A stretch of DNA of 64,000 nt from JBCBDX01 sp039822005. GTDB lineage: Bacteria; Pseudomonadota; Alphaproteobacteria; Rhizobiales; Rhizobiaceae. This document shows positions 1 to 9,325 of the stretch, piece by piece; the first letter of the stretch is position 1; every line of letters starts with the position of its first letter. The position numbers were made by a program, and so were the translations under genes. Under the pieces are notes generated by a model that worked only from the letters and a program-made list of their open reading frames with translations, searched no databases and was not told the origin of the DNA. Location: positions 1-64,000 of the forward strand of contig JBCBMZ010000007.1 in NCBI GenBank assembly GCA_039822005.1. Direction: 5' to 3'.

Positions 1-90
1 ACTGTCTCCGCTTACGCCAACCCAGTGGACATCCGGGACAAAACACTCCTGACAGACTTCAACTCTTCACGCACAGCAGACAGCCGCTAA
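1..90 (+). CDS. Possible C-terminal end of an upstream gene (partial)
   Basis: Frame 1 is open from the window edge to a TAA at 88-90 and ends in ...SSRTADSR. No start is visible and the fragment is too short to place in a family. It lies upstream of a good intrinsic terminator, which fits the end of an unrelated transcription unit before the dcw cluster. Another frame is open to 107, so the assignment is weak. Confidence 0.25.
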   Translation, partial: TVSAYANPVDIRDKTLLTDFNSSRTADSR

Positions 91-196
91 GGCCAGCACG
101 TGCATGAAAATGACGGGCTGGATCGCTTAACTCCCCTCGCTGATGACCTCGTCCCCAAGCGGTCCGGCACCGTCACGCTTTTTAAAGTGAAACTTG

Positions 197-233
197 AAAA
201 CCACCGCGTTCCAAACCGAACCGGTGGTTTTTT
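197..233 (+). terminator. Intrinsic terminator upstream of the dcw cluster
   Basis: AAAACCACCG (197-206) pairs perfectly with CGGTGGTTTT (222-231), and the T-run continues to 233. The A-run before the stem means it could also act on the opposite strand. It isolates the dcw operon from whatever precedes it. Confidence 0.75.
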
Positions 234-286
234 CCTGTTGGCGCCCGCCCGCCCCATCCCACACACGTTAAGGATGTCGTAGTAAA

Positions 287-321
287 TCCCATTGCGTGGG
301 GGTCAATCCCATGTTACCCCA
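287..321. promoter_or_regulatory. MraZ operator: four TGGGN-type boxes at 10-base spacing
   Basis: TCCCA (287-291), TGGGG (297-301), TCCCA (307-311) and CCCCA (317-321) recur at exactly 10-base intervals. Three boxes are on the minus strand and one on the plus strand. MraZ is known to bind TGGGN repeats spaced by five bases upstream of its own gene and to repress the dcw operon. The array lies 79-113 bases upstream of the mraZ start chosen here, so it is probably the autoregulatory site. Confidence 0.75.
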
Positions 322-399
322 TTATTGGACAAATATGTTTGGCGAAGGCGTTCAAAATGGGACGGGCCACAAGCTGGACGGGGCGCTTGGAGTTTGTGC

Positions 400-846
400 G
401 TGGAGCGGTTTCTGTCAAATGGGATCAATCGGGTGGACGCGAAGGGTCGCGTCTCCGTGCCTGCCCATTTTCGCACCGCGCTTGCCGCCAAGGGTCTCAG
501 CGAACTTTACGCGCTTCAGTCGCTCGATATGCCGGCTGTCGATGTGGGTGGCGTGGACCGTTTGGAACGAATGGAAGCGCGCATGGCGCAGGACGATCCT
601 TTTTTGGCGGGTTCCGACGATATGTCCCTCTATTTCCACGGCGATGGCGCGTTCTTGAAGCTCGACTCCGGTGGCCGGATCACAATCAGCGATTTCATCC
701 GCGAGCACACCAGGATCAAGGACGAGGTGCATTTTGTCGGCCGGGGCGATTTTTTCCAAATGTGGGCGCCCGATCGCTTCGCTTCGTTCCGCGAGGAGGT
801 GCGGTCGCGCTTGCGGGCCCAGCGGTCACAGGGTCAAACCTCGTGA
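400..846 (+). CDS. mraZ: Transcriptional regulator MraZ
   Basis: MraZ is the dcw-cluster autoregulator, a ring-forming AbrB-fold DNA-binding protein. This 148-residue protein has the two tandem family motifs, N-R-V-D-A-K-G-R near residues 10-17 and L-D-S-G-G-R-I near residue 90. The GTG at 400 is chosen because it gives the usual family N-terminus (MERFLSNGINRVDAKGR) and has GGAG at 389-392. The upstream TTG at 292 would place the start inside the operator array. The stop overlaps the rsmH start (TGATG). Confidence 0.93.
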   Translation: MERFLSNGINRVDAKGRVSVPAHFRTALAAKGLSELYALQSLDMPAVDVGGVDRLERMEARMAQDDPFLAGSDDMSLYFHGDGAFLKLDSGGRITISDFIREHTRIKDEVHFVGRGDFFQMWAPDRFASFREEVRSRLRAQRSQGQTS

Positions 847-1862
847 TGGGAGGCGATCCCCATATTCCGGTCATGCTCGATGAGGTGCTGACGGCACTCG
901 GCGGTGATTTGGCCGGCAAGCGGATTGTTGACGGCACATTTGGCGCGGGTGGTTACACGCAGGCGTTTCTGGCCCGTCAAGCCCAGGTTGATGCGTTTGA
1001 CCGCGACCCATCTGCGCAAGCGGCAGCGCATATGATTGTTGAAGATTATGGACACAATTTCAGATTTCACGCGCTGCCATTCTCGTTGATGGCTGATGTA
1101 ATTGAGCCTGATAGCGTCGACGCGGTGGTGCTGGATGTCGGCGTTTCATCGATGCAACTTGATCAGGCTGAGCGCGGGTTTTCATTTCTGCGCGACGGTC
1201 CTTTGGACATGCGGATGGCGCAGTCGGGGCCGACAGCGGCCGATGTGGTCAATGAGTATACCTTGTCGGATCTCATCAGGATCATCGGGATTTTGGGTGA
1301 AGATCGCAACGCGCCGCGCATCGCCCACGCTATTGTCGATGCCCGCAATGAGGTGCCGTTCACGACCACCAAAGAACTGGTTGCAGCCATTGAACGCGCA
1401 GCGCCCAAACGCGGTAAAGACAAGATTCACCCCGCCACACGCGCGTTTCAGGGTTTGCGTATTTTCGTCAATGACGAGCTGCGTGAATTGGCGCGGGCGC
1501 TTTTTGCCGCCGAACGGATATTGAAAGAAGACGGCCGATTGGTCGTCGTTTCTTTCCATTCGCTCGAAGACCGGATCGTGAAGCAGTATTTCGCCGATCG
1601 CATGGGCGATGCACCTCGGTCTCGCCATATGCCGATGAGTGAACCGCGCCCGCCGCTTTATGCGGCTTTGAGAAAAGCGGTTATCGCAGCGGGAGACGCT
1701 GAAATATCTCGCAATCCCCGTGCGCGTTCAGCAAAATTACGCGCTGCCGTCCGCACCGGCATCGTGCCGCGTAATGCAGACTTTTCGATATTCAAACTGC
1801 CCAATCTGCCGTGGATTGATGCGCGCAGCATCAAGCCGCCGCTCGCCGATGGAGCCCGGTAA
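846..1862 (+). CDS. rsmH: 16S rRNA (cytosine(1402)-N4)-methyltransferase RsmH
   Basis: RsmH (MraW) methylates N4 of C1402 in 16S rRNA using S-adenosylmethionine. The 338-residue product starts HIPVMLDEVL and has the SAM-binding motif DGTFGAGGYT near residue 31 and the family block VVSFHSLEDRIVK near residue 235. The ATG at 846 overlaps the mraZ stop by one base. The reading frame is open much further upstream, but that portion runs through mraZ in another frame and is not coding. It is part of the mraZ-led operon. Confidence 0.95.
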   Translation: MGGDPHIPVMLDEVLTALGGDLAGKRIVDGTFGAGGYTQAFLARQAQVDAFDRDPSAQAAAHMIVEDYGHNFRFHALPFSLMADVIEPDSVDAVVLDVGVSSMQLDQAERGFSFLRDGPLDMRMAQSGPTAADVVNEYTLSDLIRIIGILGEDRNAPRIAHAIVDARNEVPFTTTKELVAAIERAAPKRGKDKIHPATRAFQGLRIFVNDELRELARALFAAERILKEDGRLVVVSFHSLEDRIVKQYFADRMGDAPRSRHMPMSEPRPPLYAALRKAVIAAGDAEISRNPRARSAKLRAAVRTGIVPRNADFSIFKLPNLPWIDARSIKPPLADGAR

Positions 1863-1865
1863 GCC

Positions 1866-2240
1866 ATGCTGCGACTGATAAATTTTGCCTTGATTGCAGT
1901 GGTCATCGCGATGGCCACGTGGACCTACCAAGTCAAGCATCAAGCCGATGAGAAGCTGGCCGAGATCAAGAAGCTTGAACGCCAGATTGCCCGTGAACGC
2001 CAAACCATCGAATTGCTTCAGGCTGAATGGGCGTACCTTTCAAATCCGGCGCGGCTGCAAGCGCTTATTGAAACCTATGCCGATGAGCTTGATTTGAGCG
2101 CGACAACAACCGACCAGCTTATATCGCCATCGGAGTTGCCCGACCGCCCTGCATTTGCTCCCGGCGATGCGATAAGCGACATCATTGCCGGTGACGTTGA
2201 CACCATTGTTTCCACCGGCAGCGTGAGCGAGGCGGAGTAG
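1866..2240 (+). CDS. ftsL: Cell division protein FtsL
   Basis: A 124-residue bitopic protein with a short cytoplasmic start, one membrane span (about residues 4-22) and then a coiled-coil heptad region (about 25-75) ending in a typical L-x-x-L-A-E-like stretch. This is the FtsL architecture; FtsL joins FtsQ and FtsB to activate septal FtsWI. FtsL is poorly conserved, so the call rests on topology and its place between rsmH and ftsI. It starts three bases after the rsmH stop. Confidence 0.85.
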   Translation: MLRLINFALIAVVIAMATWTYQVKHQADEKLAEIKKLERQIARERQTIELLQAEWAYLSNPARLQALIETYADELDLSATTTDQLISPSELPDRPAFAPGDAISDIIAGDVDTIVSTGSVSEAE

Positions 2241-2244
2241 TGCG

Positions 2245-3936
2245 ATGACTTATCTGCCCTTTGAATCTGCCACCAAAAAATCGAGCATGGCCAAGCCCGC
2301 GACCCCGCGGATGGCCAAAGGTCGGGTTGGTGTCGCCATTGTGTGCTTTTTGGCTGCCTATGCGGTGATGGGTGCGCGGCTTGTCCAATATGGATTTTCA
2401 GACGTGCATACGGGTACGTATTTTGCTGCGGCCAATGAAACGTTGGCAGCAAGGCCTGATATTTTAGACCGGCGTGGTGCGGTTCTCGCCAAGGATATTC
2501 GCGTGTCGTCGCTCTATGGTGAACCACGCCGTATCATCGATGCCGATGAGGCCGTCGAGGCGCTATCGGGCGTTTTACCAGATGTTGATTATGCCGAGTG
2601 GCATCGCAAATTGTCGTCGGGTGCCGGTTTTGTTTGGCTACGCCGCGAGATCAGTCCCGACCAGCAAGCCGCCGTGATGGCGCTCGGTATTCCCGGCCTC
2701 GGTTTTCGCAGTGAAACACAGCGCTTTTATCCCGGTGGCTCTACCGCTTCTCATATTCTGGGCCTGGTCGATATTGATAATCGCGGCATCGCAGGCATGG
2801 AAAAATATGTTGATGATCAGGGCGTGGGCGCGCTGCAAGACCTTGGTCTGGACGCCACAGCGGACCTCGTACCGGTTGAGCTCACCATCGATGCCGGCAT
2901 CCAGTTCATCGTCTATGACGAGTTGCAGCAGGCGATGGAGCGCTACCATGCCATAGCGGCAGGTGCGGTCATCCTCGATGCCCATACCGGCGAAGTCGTT
3001 TCAATGGTGTCGCTGCCCGACTATGATCCGAACAATCCGTTCAACGCGCAAGACAAGGATCGCCTCAACCGCATGTCAGCCGGTGTTTATGAAATGGGGT
3101 CGACCTTCAAAACATTTACAACAGCTATGGCGCTTGATGCCGGTGCCGCAACATTGGCCAGTCGTTTCGACGCGTCCAAGCCTATCCGATTTGGACGTTT
3201 CACCATCAATGATTTTCACGGCAAAGGCCGCGTTTTGTCAGTGCCCGAGATATTCATTTATTCATCCAATATTGGCACGGCAAAAATGGCGGACGCTGTC
3301 GGCATTGATGAGCATCGCGCCTTTCTCAAGCGGCTAGGCTTGATTGACAAGATGGAAACCCAGTTGCCGGAAGTGGCGCGTCCCACAGAGCCACAGGAGT
3401 GGAAGAAGCTGAACTCCATCACGATCTCCTTTGGCCATGGCATGTCAACCACGCCGCTGCAAACAGCGGTTGCCGCCGCGGCTTTGGTCAATGGCGGCAA
3501 GCTCATACAACCCACATTTTTGCCGCGCAGCCGCGTGCAGGCGGATCAGTTGGCAAAGCGTGTCCTTTCGGAAAAAACGAGCGCTGACATGCGCTATCTT
3601 TTCCGTTTGAACGTTGAAAAAGGGTCAGGACGGCGAGCTGACGTGCCTGGTCTTTTTGTCGGTGGCAAAACCGGCACTGCTGAAAAAGTTGTCAATGGCC
3701 GTTACTCTGGTGATCACCGTTTCAACGCGTTCCTTTCAGCCTTTCCAATGAACGATCCAAAATATGTTGTTTTGGTCATCATTGATGAGCCCAAACCGGC
3801 TGAAGGCCAGAAAAGCGCCACAGCGGGTCTTAATGCTGCTCCAACTGTGGGTAACATTATTCGCAGAACGGCAGGCTTGCTTGGGGTGATGCCTGATTTC
3901 AAAATGGGACGCGATTCGCTTTTGGTCGCGCAATAA
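2245..3936 (+). CDS. ftsI: Peptidoglycan D,D-transpeptidase FtsI (PBP3)
   Basis: Septal class B penicillin-binding protein, 563 residues. There is one membrane span (about 27-48), a dimerisation/pedestal domain, then a transpeptidase domain with all three catalytic motifs: S286-T-F-K289, S340-S-N342 and K475-T-G-T478. It cross-links septal peptidoglycan with FtsW. The gene starts four bases after the ftsL stop. The N-terminal cytoplasmic tail has a basic KGR just before the span, as usual. Confidence 0.95.
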   Translation: MTYLPFESATKKSSMAKPATPRMAKGRVGVAIVCFLAAYAVMGARLVQYGFSDVHTGTYFAAANETLAARPDILDRRGAVLAKDIRVSSLYGEPRRIIDADEAVEALSGVLPDVDYAEWHRKLSSGAGFVWLRREISPDQQAAVMALGIPGLGFRSETQRFYPGGSTASHILGLVDIDNRGIAGMEKYVDDQGVGALQDLGLDATADLVPVELTIDAGIQFIVYDELQQAMERYHAIAAGAVILDAHTGEVVSMVSLPDYDPNNPFNAQDKDRLNRMSAGVYEMGSTFKTFTTAMALDAGAATLASRFDASKPIRFGRFTINDFHGKGRVLSVPEIFIYSSNIGTAKMADAVGIDEHRAFLKRLGLIDKMETQLPEVARPTEPQEWKKLNSITISFGHGMSTTPLQTAVAAAALVNGGKLIQPTFLPRSRVQADQLAKRVLSEKTSADMRYLFRLNVEKGSGRRADVPGLFVGGKTGTAEKVVNGRYSGDHRFNAFLSAFPMNDPKYVVLVIIDEPKPAEGQKSATAGLNAAPTVGNIIRRTAGLLGVMPDFKMGRDSLLVAQ

Positions 3937-3947
3937 GAGGGATCCGG

Positions 3948-6851
3948 GTGTTTGCGCCCGGCGGCGAACGGATGGAATTCGGCCAGCTCAAAGCGATTTT
4001 GGGTGATGTTGACATGCCCGCTGGCGGCTTCACCGGCGTGACCGCCGACTCGCGTGCTGTCAATCCCGGCGACATCTTTGTTGCTTTGTCTGGCGCAAAA
4101 ACCGATGGCGCACGCTACGCCGAGGCTGCTATTGACGCCGGTGCTGTTGCAGTTGTGGCCGCAGTGGACTCCCATTTGGGTCGCCTCAACGTGCCGGTCA
4201 TACGCGTTGCTGATCCTCGCTATGTGCTCGCGATGATCGCAGCGGCGCTTGCTGACCTGCAGCCTGAACATGTTGTTGCTGTGACCGGAACGGCAGGCAA
4301 GACATCGGTTGCTTCATTTACCCGTCAGATTTTTCAGCATGCGGGCATGGTGGCCGCGTCAATTGGTACGACCGGGGTGGTCTCCCAGCCATTGACCATA
4401 GATGGTTCGTTGACGACACCTGATCCTGTGCAGTTGCATTCGCTTTTAAAGGTTCTGGCCGAAAAGGGTGTCACCCATGCGGCGATGGAAGCCTCCAGCC
4501 ACGGTCTCGATCAGCGGCGTCTGGATGGTGTTGAACTGGCGGCGGCAGCCTTTACCAACCTCGGGCGTGATCACATGGACTATCACGCGACAGTTGAAGA
4601 GTATTTTGCGTGCAAGATGCGCCTGTTTGATACGCTGTTGGCTAAAGGCAAGCCCGCGATCATTTATGCCGATGATGAATGGTCCGAGCGCGCCGTTGAA
4701 GTGGCCAGGGGTGCCGGGCTCGATGTGCGTACCGTCGGCCGCCGTGGGGATTTTATTGCGCTCAAGCGCGTCGAGCATGAGCGTCACCGTCAGGTGGCTG
4801 AATTGTCCCATGACGGTCATGTATGGCGCGTCGAGCTCCCCTTGGCCGGCGATTTTCAAATCGCCAATGCACTAGTATCTGCAGGCCTTGCGGTTTCGGT
4901 AGGTGTTGCACCGGAGGTGGCTTTTGCCGCCCTTGAAGAACTGGAAGGCGCGCCAGGTCGTTTGGAATTGGTCGCCAATACCAAGGCCGGGGCACTGATT
5001 TATGTGGATTATGCGCATAAACCTGAGGCGCTGGAGCAGGTCCTTTCATCGGTTCGTCCTTTCACGACTGGCAAAGTCAGCATCGTCTTTGGGGCAGGCG
5101 GTGACCGGGACCCCGGAAAGCGCCCGATTATGGGAGAGATTGCCGCTCGCCTCGCCGACCGCGTCTATGTGACCGATGACAATCCGCGGTCCGAGGATCC
5201 CGCGGCCATTCGTGCCGCGATCATGAAAGCGGTATCCGGTGCCGAAGAAATTGGCGACCGCCGTGAAGCGATCCAAAAGGCGGTCCGCGATCTTGAAACC
5301 GGCGATACGCTCGTCATAGCTGGTAAAGGGCATGAAACGGGCCAAACGGCAGGCGGTGTTACCAAGCATTTTTCCGACCATGAAGAGGCGATTGCCGCCG
5401 TAGAAGCCGCCGAAATTCTGCCGCCGGAAAAAATAGAACCGCTATGGACGGGTCAGGACATCATTGATGCTGTTGGGGCGCGGCCTGCCAATGGCGTGGC
5501 CGGCGACGTCACCGGTGTTTCCATAGACACACGGACCTTGCGACCTGGTGATGTTTTTTTTGCGATCGCCGGCGATAATTTTGACGGTCACACTTTTGCT
5601 TCCAAGGCGGTGGCTGCCGGTTGCTCCGCACTTGTCGTCGCTGAAGAAAAACTGCCGGCACTGGGCCACATCACAAAACCGCTCATGGTTGTCCATGATG
5701 TGTTGGAAGCGCTCGAGCGGCTGGGCGTGGCGGCACGGGCCCGCACAAAAGCCAAGATCGTCGCGGTTACCGGTTCGGCGGGCAAAACAACAACAAAGGA
5801 AGCGTTGCGCCATGTGTTTGAGGGGCAATCGCCCAACGTTCATGCATCGCCCAAATCGTTCAACAATCATTGGGGTGTGCCGCTGACGCTGGCACGCTTG
5901 CCACAAAACACGGAATATGCGGTCTTTGAAATCGGCATGAACCATGCCGGCGAGATCACCCCGCTTGTTAAAATGGTGCGCCCGCATGTGGCGATGATCA
6001 CGCTGATCGCGGCCGCCCATCTGGGTAATTTTAAGAACATCGACGGCATCGCGCACGCCAAGGCGGAGATATTTCGCGGTGTTGTGCGCGGCGGCACCGC
6101 ATTGATCAACCGGGATGACAAGCGATTTAAGATGCTTAGCCAATTGGCGGGCGAAGCCGGTGTGCACCGCGTTGCAGGATACGGAGAGATAAAGAAGTCG
6201 GACGTCGTCTTGCTCGATGTCGACTTGCGTTCTGACTCATCTTCGGTCAAAGCCAATGTGTTTGGGGAAAAAGTCACGTTTGAGGTTCCGATCGCCGGGC
6301 GCCATGTGGTGCAAAATCTGCTCGGGGTTTTGGGGGCGGTGCATTTGTTGGGCGGTGATGTGAAAGGCGCTGCAGCATCGTTGGATACACTGCAATCGGT
6401 GGATGGGCGTGGCAAGATATACAGTTTCAATGCATCAGATGGCGGGGCGTTTACGCTTATTGATGAGAGCTACAATGCGAACCCGGCTTCTGTCGCTGCC
6501 ACTTTGGATATTTTGAAAACCATGCAACCGGGCTCTGGCGGCCGCAGAATCGCAATTCTCGGAGACATGCTGGAGCTTGGGGATCATGCGCAAAAGCTTC
6601 ATGCCGGCCTTGTTGATGTAGTGCGCGACGCCGACCTTGACCGGCTGTTGCTTGGCGGGCCGGAAATGAAGGCCCTTGCTGAAGCCATTGGAGATGGCGG
6701 GCCGTCAGTCATGCATTATGAGAACACCGGCGATGTTGTTGCCGCGGCGCTCAAGCTCGTCCATGCGGGCGATGTCGTTTTGGTCAAAGCGTCAAACGGG
6801 ACAGGGTTTGCAAAAGTGATCAAGGCTTTTGAAGAGAGCAACACGGGTTGA
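3948..6851 (+). CDS. murEF: Fused MurE-MurF ligase (mDAP-adding and D-Ala-D-Ala-adding)
   Basis: One 967-residue frame carries two complete Mur ligases. The MurE half (about 1-485) has the ATP loop TGTAGKTS at about 113-120 and the DNPRSEDP motif near 410 that marks meso-diaminopimelate specificity. A short linker (about 485-500) leads into MurF (to 967), which has its own ATP loop TGSAGKTTT near 607-615. Separate genes are the norm. No frameshift or internal stop is seen. GTG 3948 has AGAGGG six bases upstream; ATG 3972 matches ordinary MurE starts and is the alternative. Together the halves make the UDP-MurNAc-pentapeptide. Confidence 0.93.
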   Translation: MFAPGGERMEFGQLKAILGDVDMPAGGFTGVTADSRAVNPGDIFVALSGAKTDGARYAEAAIDAGAVAVVAAVDSHLGRLNVPVIRVADPRYVLAMIAAALADLQPEHVVAVTGTAGKTSVASFTRQIFQHAGMVAASIGTTGVVSQPLTIDGSLTTPDPVQLHSLLKVLAEKGVTHAAMEASSHGLDQRRLDGVELAAAAFTNLGRDHMDYHATVEEYFACKMRLFDTLLAKGKPAIIYADDEWSERAVEVARGAGLDVRTVGRRGDFIALKRVEHERHRQVAELSHDGHVWRVELPLAGDFQIANALVSAGLAVSVGVAPEVAFAALEELEGAPGRLELVANTKAGALIYVDYAHKPEALEQVLSSVRPFTTGKVSIVFGAGGDRDPGKRPIMGEIAARLADRVYVTDDNPRSEDPAAIRAAIMKAVSGAEEIGDRREAIQKAVRDLETGDTLVIAGKGHETGQTAGGVTKHFSDHEEAIAAVEAAEILPPEKIEPLWTGQDIIDAVGARPANGVAGDVTGVSIDTRTLRPGDVFFAIAGDNFDGHTFASKAVAAGCSALVVAEEKLPALGHITKPLMVVHDVLEALERLGVAARARTKAKIVAVTGSAGKTTTKEALRHVFEGQSPNVHASPKSFNNHWGVPLTLARLPQNTEYAVFEIGMNHAGEITPLVKMVRPHVAMITLIAAAHLGNFKNIDGIAHAKAEIFRGVVRGGTALINRDDKRFKMLSQLAGEAGVHRVAGYGEIKKSDVVLLDVDLRSDSSSVKANVFGEKVTFEVPIAGRHVVQNLLGVLGAVHLLGGDVKGAAASLDTLQSVDGRGKIYSFNASDGGAFTLIDESYNANPASVAATLDILKTMQPGSGGRRIAILGDMLELGDHAQKLHAGLVDVVRDADLDRLLLGGPEMKALAEAIGDGGPSVMHYENTGDVVAAALKLVHAGDVVLVKASNGTGFAKVIKAFEESNTG

Positions 6852-6903
6852 CTGACCTGCACATACGGTTTGCTGCGCAATACGCGCTGACGGGGAGTTT
6901 TAC

Positions 6904-7986
6904 ATGCTGTTTTGGCTAACCGAATTTTCGGACCAAATTCAATTTTTAAATGTGTTCCGCTACATCACGTTCCGAACGGGCGCGGCACTGATCACCTCGG
7001 CTTTCATCGTTTTCCTGTTCGGGCCACGCATCATCAATGCGCTGAAAGTGCGCCAGGGTAAAGGGCAGCCTATCCGGGCGGACGGTCCGCAGACCCACTT
7101 CAAAAAGGCTGGTACGCCCACCATGGGCGGGTTGATGATTTTGTGTGGAATTCTGGGATCCATCCTATTGTGGGGTAATCTTGGCAACCCCTATGTTTGG
7201 GTCGTGATCATGGTGACGCTCGGCTTCGGCATCATCGGGTATTACGATGACTATCTCAAAGTCACCAAGCAAAGCGACAAGGGCTTTTCGGGCAAGGCCC
7301 GTTTGGGGCTCGAATTCTTAATCGCGGGCGTGGCCGCTTATGTGATTATGCAGGTCGGCAATCAGCCCTTTTCATCGTCACTGGCCTTTCCCTTTTTCAA
7401 GGATTTCCTGATCAATTTATGGATCTTCTTTATCCCCTTTGCCGCGTTTGTGATTGTGGGCGCGGGCAATGCGGTCAACCTAACGGATGGTTTGGATGGA
7501 CTGGCCATTGTGCCGATCATGATCGCAGCCGCGTCTTTTGGCGTGATCGCCTATTTGTGCGGCAACGCGATTTTCGCGGACTATTTGCAAATCCACTTTG
7601 TCCCTGGCACCGGTGAACTTGCCATTGTCCTTGGCGCGGTGATTGGTGCCGGTCTTGGTTTCTTGTGGTTCAATGCTCCGCCTGCCGCCATCTTCATGGG
7701 CGATACTGGGTCATTGGCGCTTGGCGGCCTTATCGGCACTGTAGCGGTGGCGACCAAGCACGAACTGGTGATGGTTGTCATAGGCGGCCTTTTTGTCATG
7801 GAAGCGCTGTCTGTGATTATCCAGGTCGGCTATTTCAAAATGACCGGCAAGCGGGTGTTCTTGATGGCGCCGATCCACCATCATTTTGAGAAATTGGGCT
7901 GGACGGAAAGCCAGGTGGTTATTCGTTTTTGGATCATCGCCGTTATCCTGGCGCTCATCGGCCTCTCCACGCTGAAACTGCGGTGA
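6904..7986 (+). CDS. mraY: Phospho-N-acetylmuramoyl-pentapeptide-transferase MraY
   Basis: MraY transfers phospho-MurNAc-pentapeptide to undecaprenyl phosphate to form lipid I at the inner membrane. The 360-residue protein has about ten membrane spans and the family motifs GTPTMGG (near 75), YYDDYLK (near 113), NLTDGLDGLA (near 196) and a HHHFE-type loop (APIHHHFEKLGW) near 325. The length is standard. It follows murEF after 52 bases, with GGGAG ahead of the ATG. Confidence 0.96.
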   Translation: MLFWLTEFSDQIQFLNVFRYITFRTGAALITSAFIVFLFGPRIINALKVRQGKGQPIRADGPQTHFKKAGTPTMGGLMILCGILGSILLWGNLGNPYVWVVIMVTLGFGIIGYYDDYLKVTKQSDKGFSGKARLGLEFLIAGVAAYVIMQVGNQPFSSSLAFPFFKDFLINLWIFFIPFAAFVIVGAGNAVNLTDGLDGLAIVPIMIAAASFGVIAYLCGNAIFADYLQIHFVPGTGELAIVLGAVIGAGLGFLWFNAPPAAIFMGDTGSLALGGLIGTVAVATKHELVMVVIGGLFVMEALSVIIQVGYFKMTGKRVFLMAPIHHHFEKLGWTESQVVIRFWIIAVILALIGLSTLKLR

Positions 7987-7990
7987 GCTT

Positions 7991-9325
7991 ATGATCCCCG
8001 TCACTCACAGGTCCGGTGAACGCGTTGCGGTGTTCGGGCTCGGCGGTTCCGGATTGATGACCGCCAAGGCCTTGGCTGCCGGAGGCGCAGATGTTGTTGC
8101 ATGGGATGACAATCCGGACCGTGTCGACCATGCGCGGCAAGCGGGGGTGCCTGTCGGTGATCTGCATGATATTGATTGGTCGGCGGTGTCGATGCTTGTG
8201 CTGTCGCCAGGCGTGCCGCTTACACACCCCAAACCCCATTGGACGGTCAACCTTGCCAAGGACGGAGATGTTCCGATCATAGGTGACGTTGAGCTTTTCT
8301 TTTCCGAGCTTTCCTATCGCGGTTTGGACACAAAATTGGTGGCGATAACGGGCACCAATGGCAAATCAACAACCACCGCCCTTATCGCGCATATTTTACA
8401 GCATGCCGGTTTCGACACCGCGATTGGCGGCAATATCGGAACGCCGGTCCTGGAGCTGGAGCTGCCGGTTGAGGGCCGTGTATTTGTAATTGAGTGTTCC
8501 TCCTATCAGATTGATTTGGCATCAACGCTTGCGCCCGATATTGGCGTTCTGTTGAACATCACGCCGGATCATCTGGACCGCCACGGTACGATGGAAAACT
8601 ACGCTGCAATTAAGGAGCGTTTGGTCACGCGCGCCCGCCATGCCGTTATTGGTGTGGATGATGACTATACGCAAGCCATAGCCGCCCGATGTGACGGCTC
8701 TCAAGATGCCATCAGCGTTTCCAGCGACCCCTCGTTCGACCTTTCGCAAGCACCGTCTCTGCGCGGTGATCACAATCGGCAAAACGCGCTTGTCGCCAGG
8801 GCCGTCTGCCGCAAGCTTGGGTTGCATGATGATCAGATTGAGGCTGGTTTCTGCACTTTTCCCGGACTGGCGCATCGGATGCAGATCATTGGTGGGAAGG
8901 ATGGCGTTCTTTTTGTCAATGACTCCAAGGCCACCAATGCGGATGCTGCCGAAAAGTCGCTGACCAGCTTCGACAATATCCGCTGGATCGCAGGCGGTCT
9001 GGCCAAAGAAGGAGGTATTGAGCCGCTGCGACCGCACTTGAGCCGCGTGCGCAAAGCCTACCTGATCGGCGAAGCGGCTGCCAAGTTCGCTGTGGCCATC
9101 GGTGACGATACGGCATTTGAGATCTCCGCTGATTTGGAGGTGGCCGCAGCACATGCTGCCAGAGACGCGCAAGCGGGTGACGTTGTGCTCCTGGCACCGG
9201 CAGCGGCAAGTTTCGACCAGTTCTCAAACTTTGAAAAACGTGGTGAAGCGTTCGTTAAAGCTATTCATCTAGTCTTGTCGCAAGACAAGCGGGCAACGGA
9301 GGCGACGGGTGTATCGACGAAGTGA
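7991..9325 (+). CDS. murD: UDP-N-acetylmuramoylalanine--D-glutamate ligase MurD
   Basis: Cytoplasmic ligase adding D-Glu to UDP-MurNAc-L-Ala. The 444-residue product has an N-terminal Rossmann-like domain (VFGLGGSG near 13), the ATP loop ITGTNGKSTTT near 118 and the late NDSKATN motif near 313. It begins four bases after mraY. Its 3' end overlaps ftsW by 17 bases, which implies translational coupling. Confidence 0.95.
   Translation: MIPVTHRSGERVAVFGLGGSGLMTAKALAAGGADVVAWDDNPDRVDHARQAGVPVGDLHDIDWSAVSMLVLSPGVPLTHPKPHWTVNLAKDGDVPIIGDVELFFSELSYRGLDTKLVAITGTNGKSTTTALIAHILQHAGFDTAIGGNIGTPVLELELPVEGRVFVIECSSYQIDLASTLAPDIGVLLNITPDHLDRHGTMENYAAIKERLVTRARHAVIGVDDDYTQAIAARCDGSQDAISVSSDPSFDLSQAPSLRGDHNRQNALVARAVCRKLGLHDDQIEAGFCTFPGLAHRMQIIGGKDGVLFVNDSKATNADAAEKSLTSFDNIRWIAGGLAKEGGIEPLRPHLSRVRKAYLIGEAAAKFAVAIGDDTAFEISADLEVAAAHAARDAQAGDVVLLAPAAASFDQFSNFEKRGEAFVKAIHLVLSQDKRATEATGVSTK

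Noticed and set aside
100..282. 60-codon frame upstream of mraZ
   Set aside because: It runs through the intrinsic terminator at 197-233, has no ribosome site and no recognisable protein features.
339..845. Extension of the rsmH reading frame 507 bases upstream
   Set aside because: It runs through mraZ in another frame, and RsmH homologues start at the HIPVMLDEVL segment. The ATG at 846 overlaps the mraZ stop, as expected in this operon.
5442..6167. 241-codon antisense frame inside murEF
   Set aside because: It is the complementary shadow of the conserved MurF domain; its Cys/His/Arg-rich translation has no family features.
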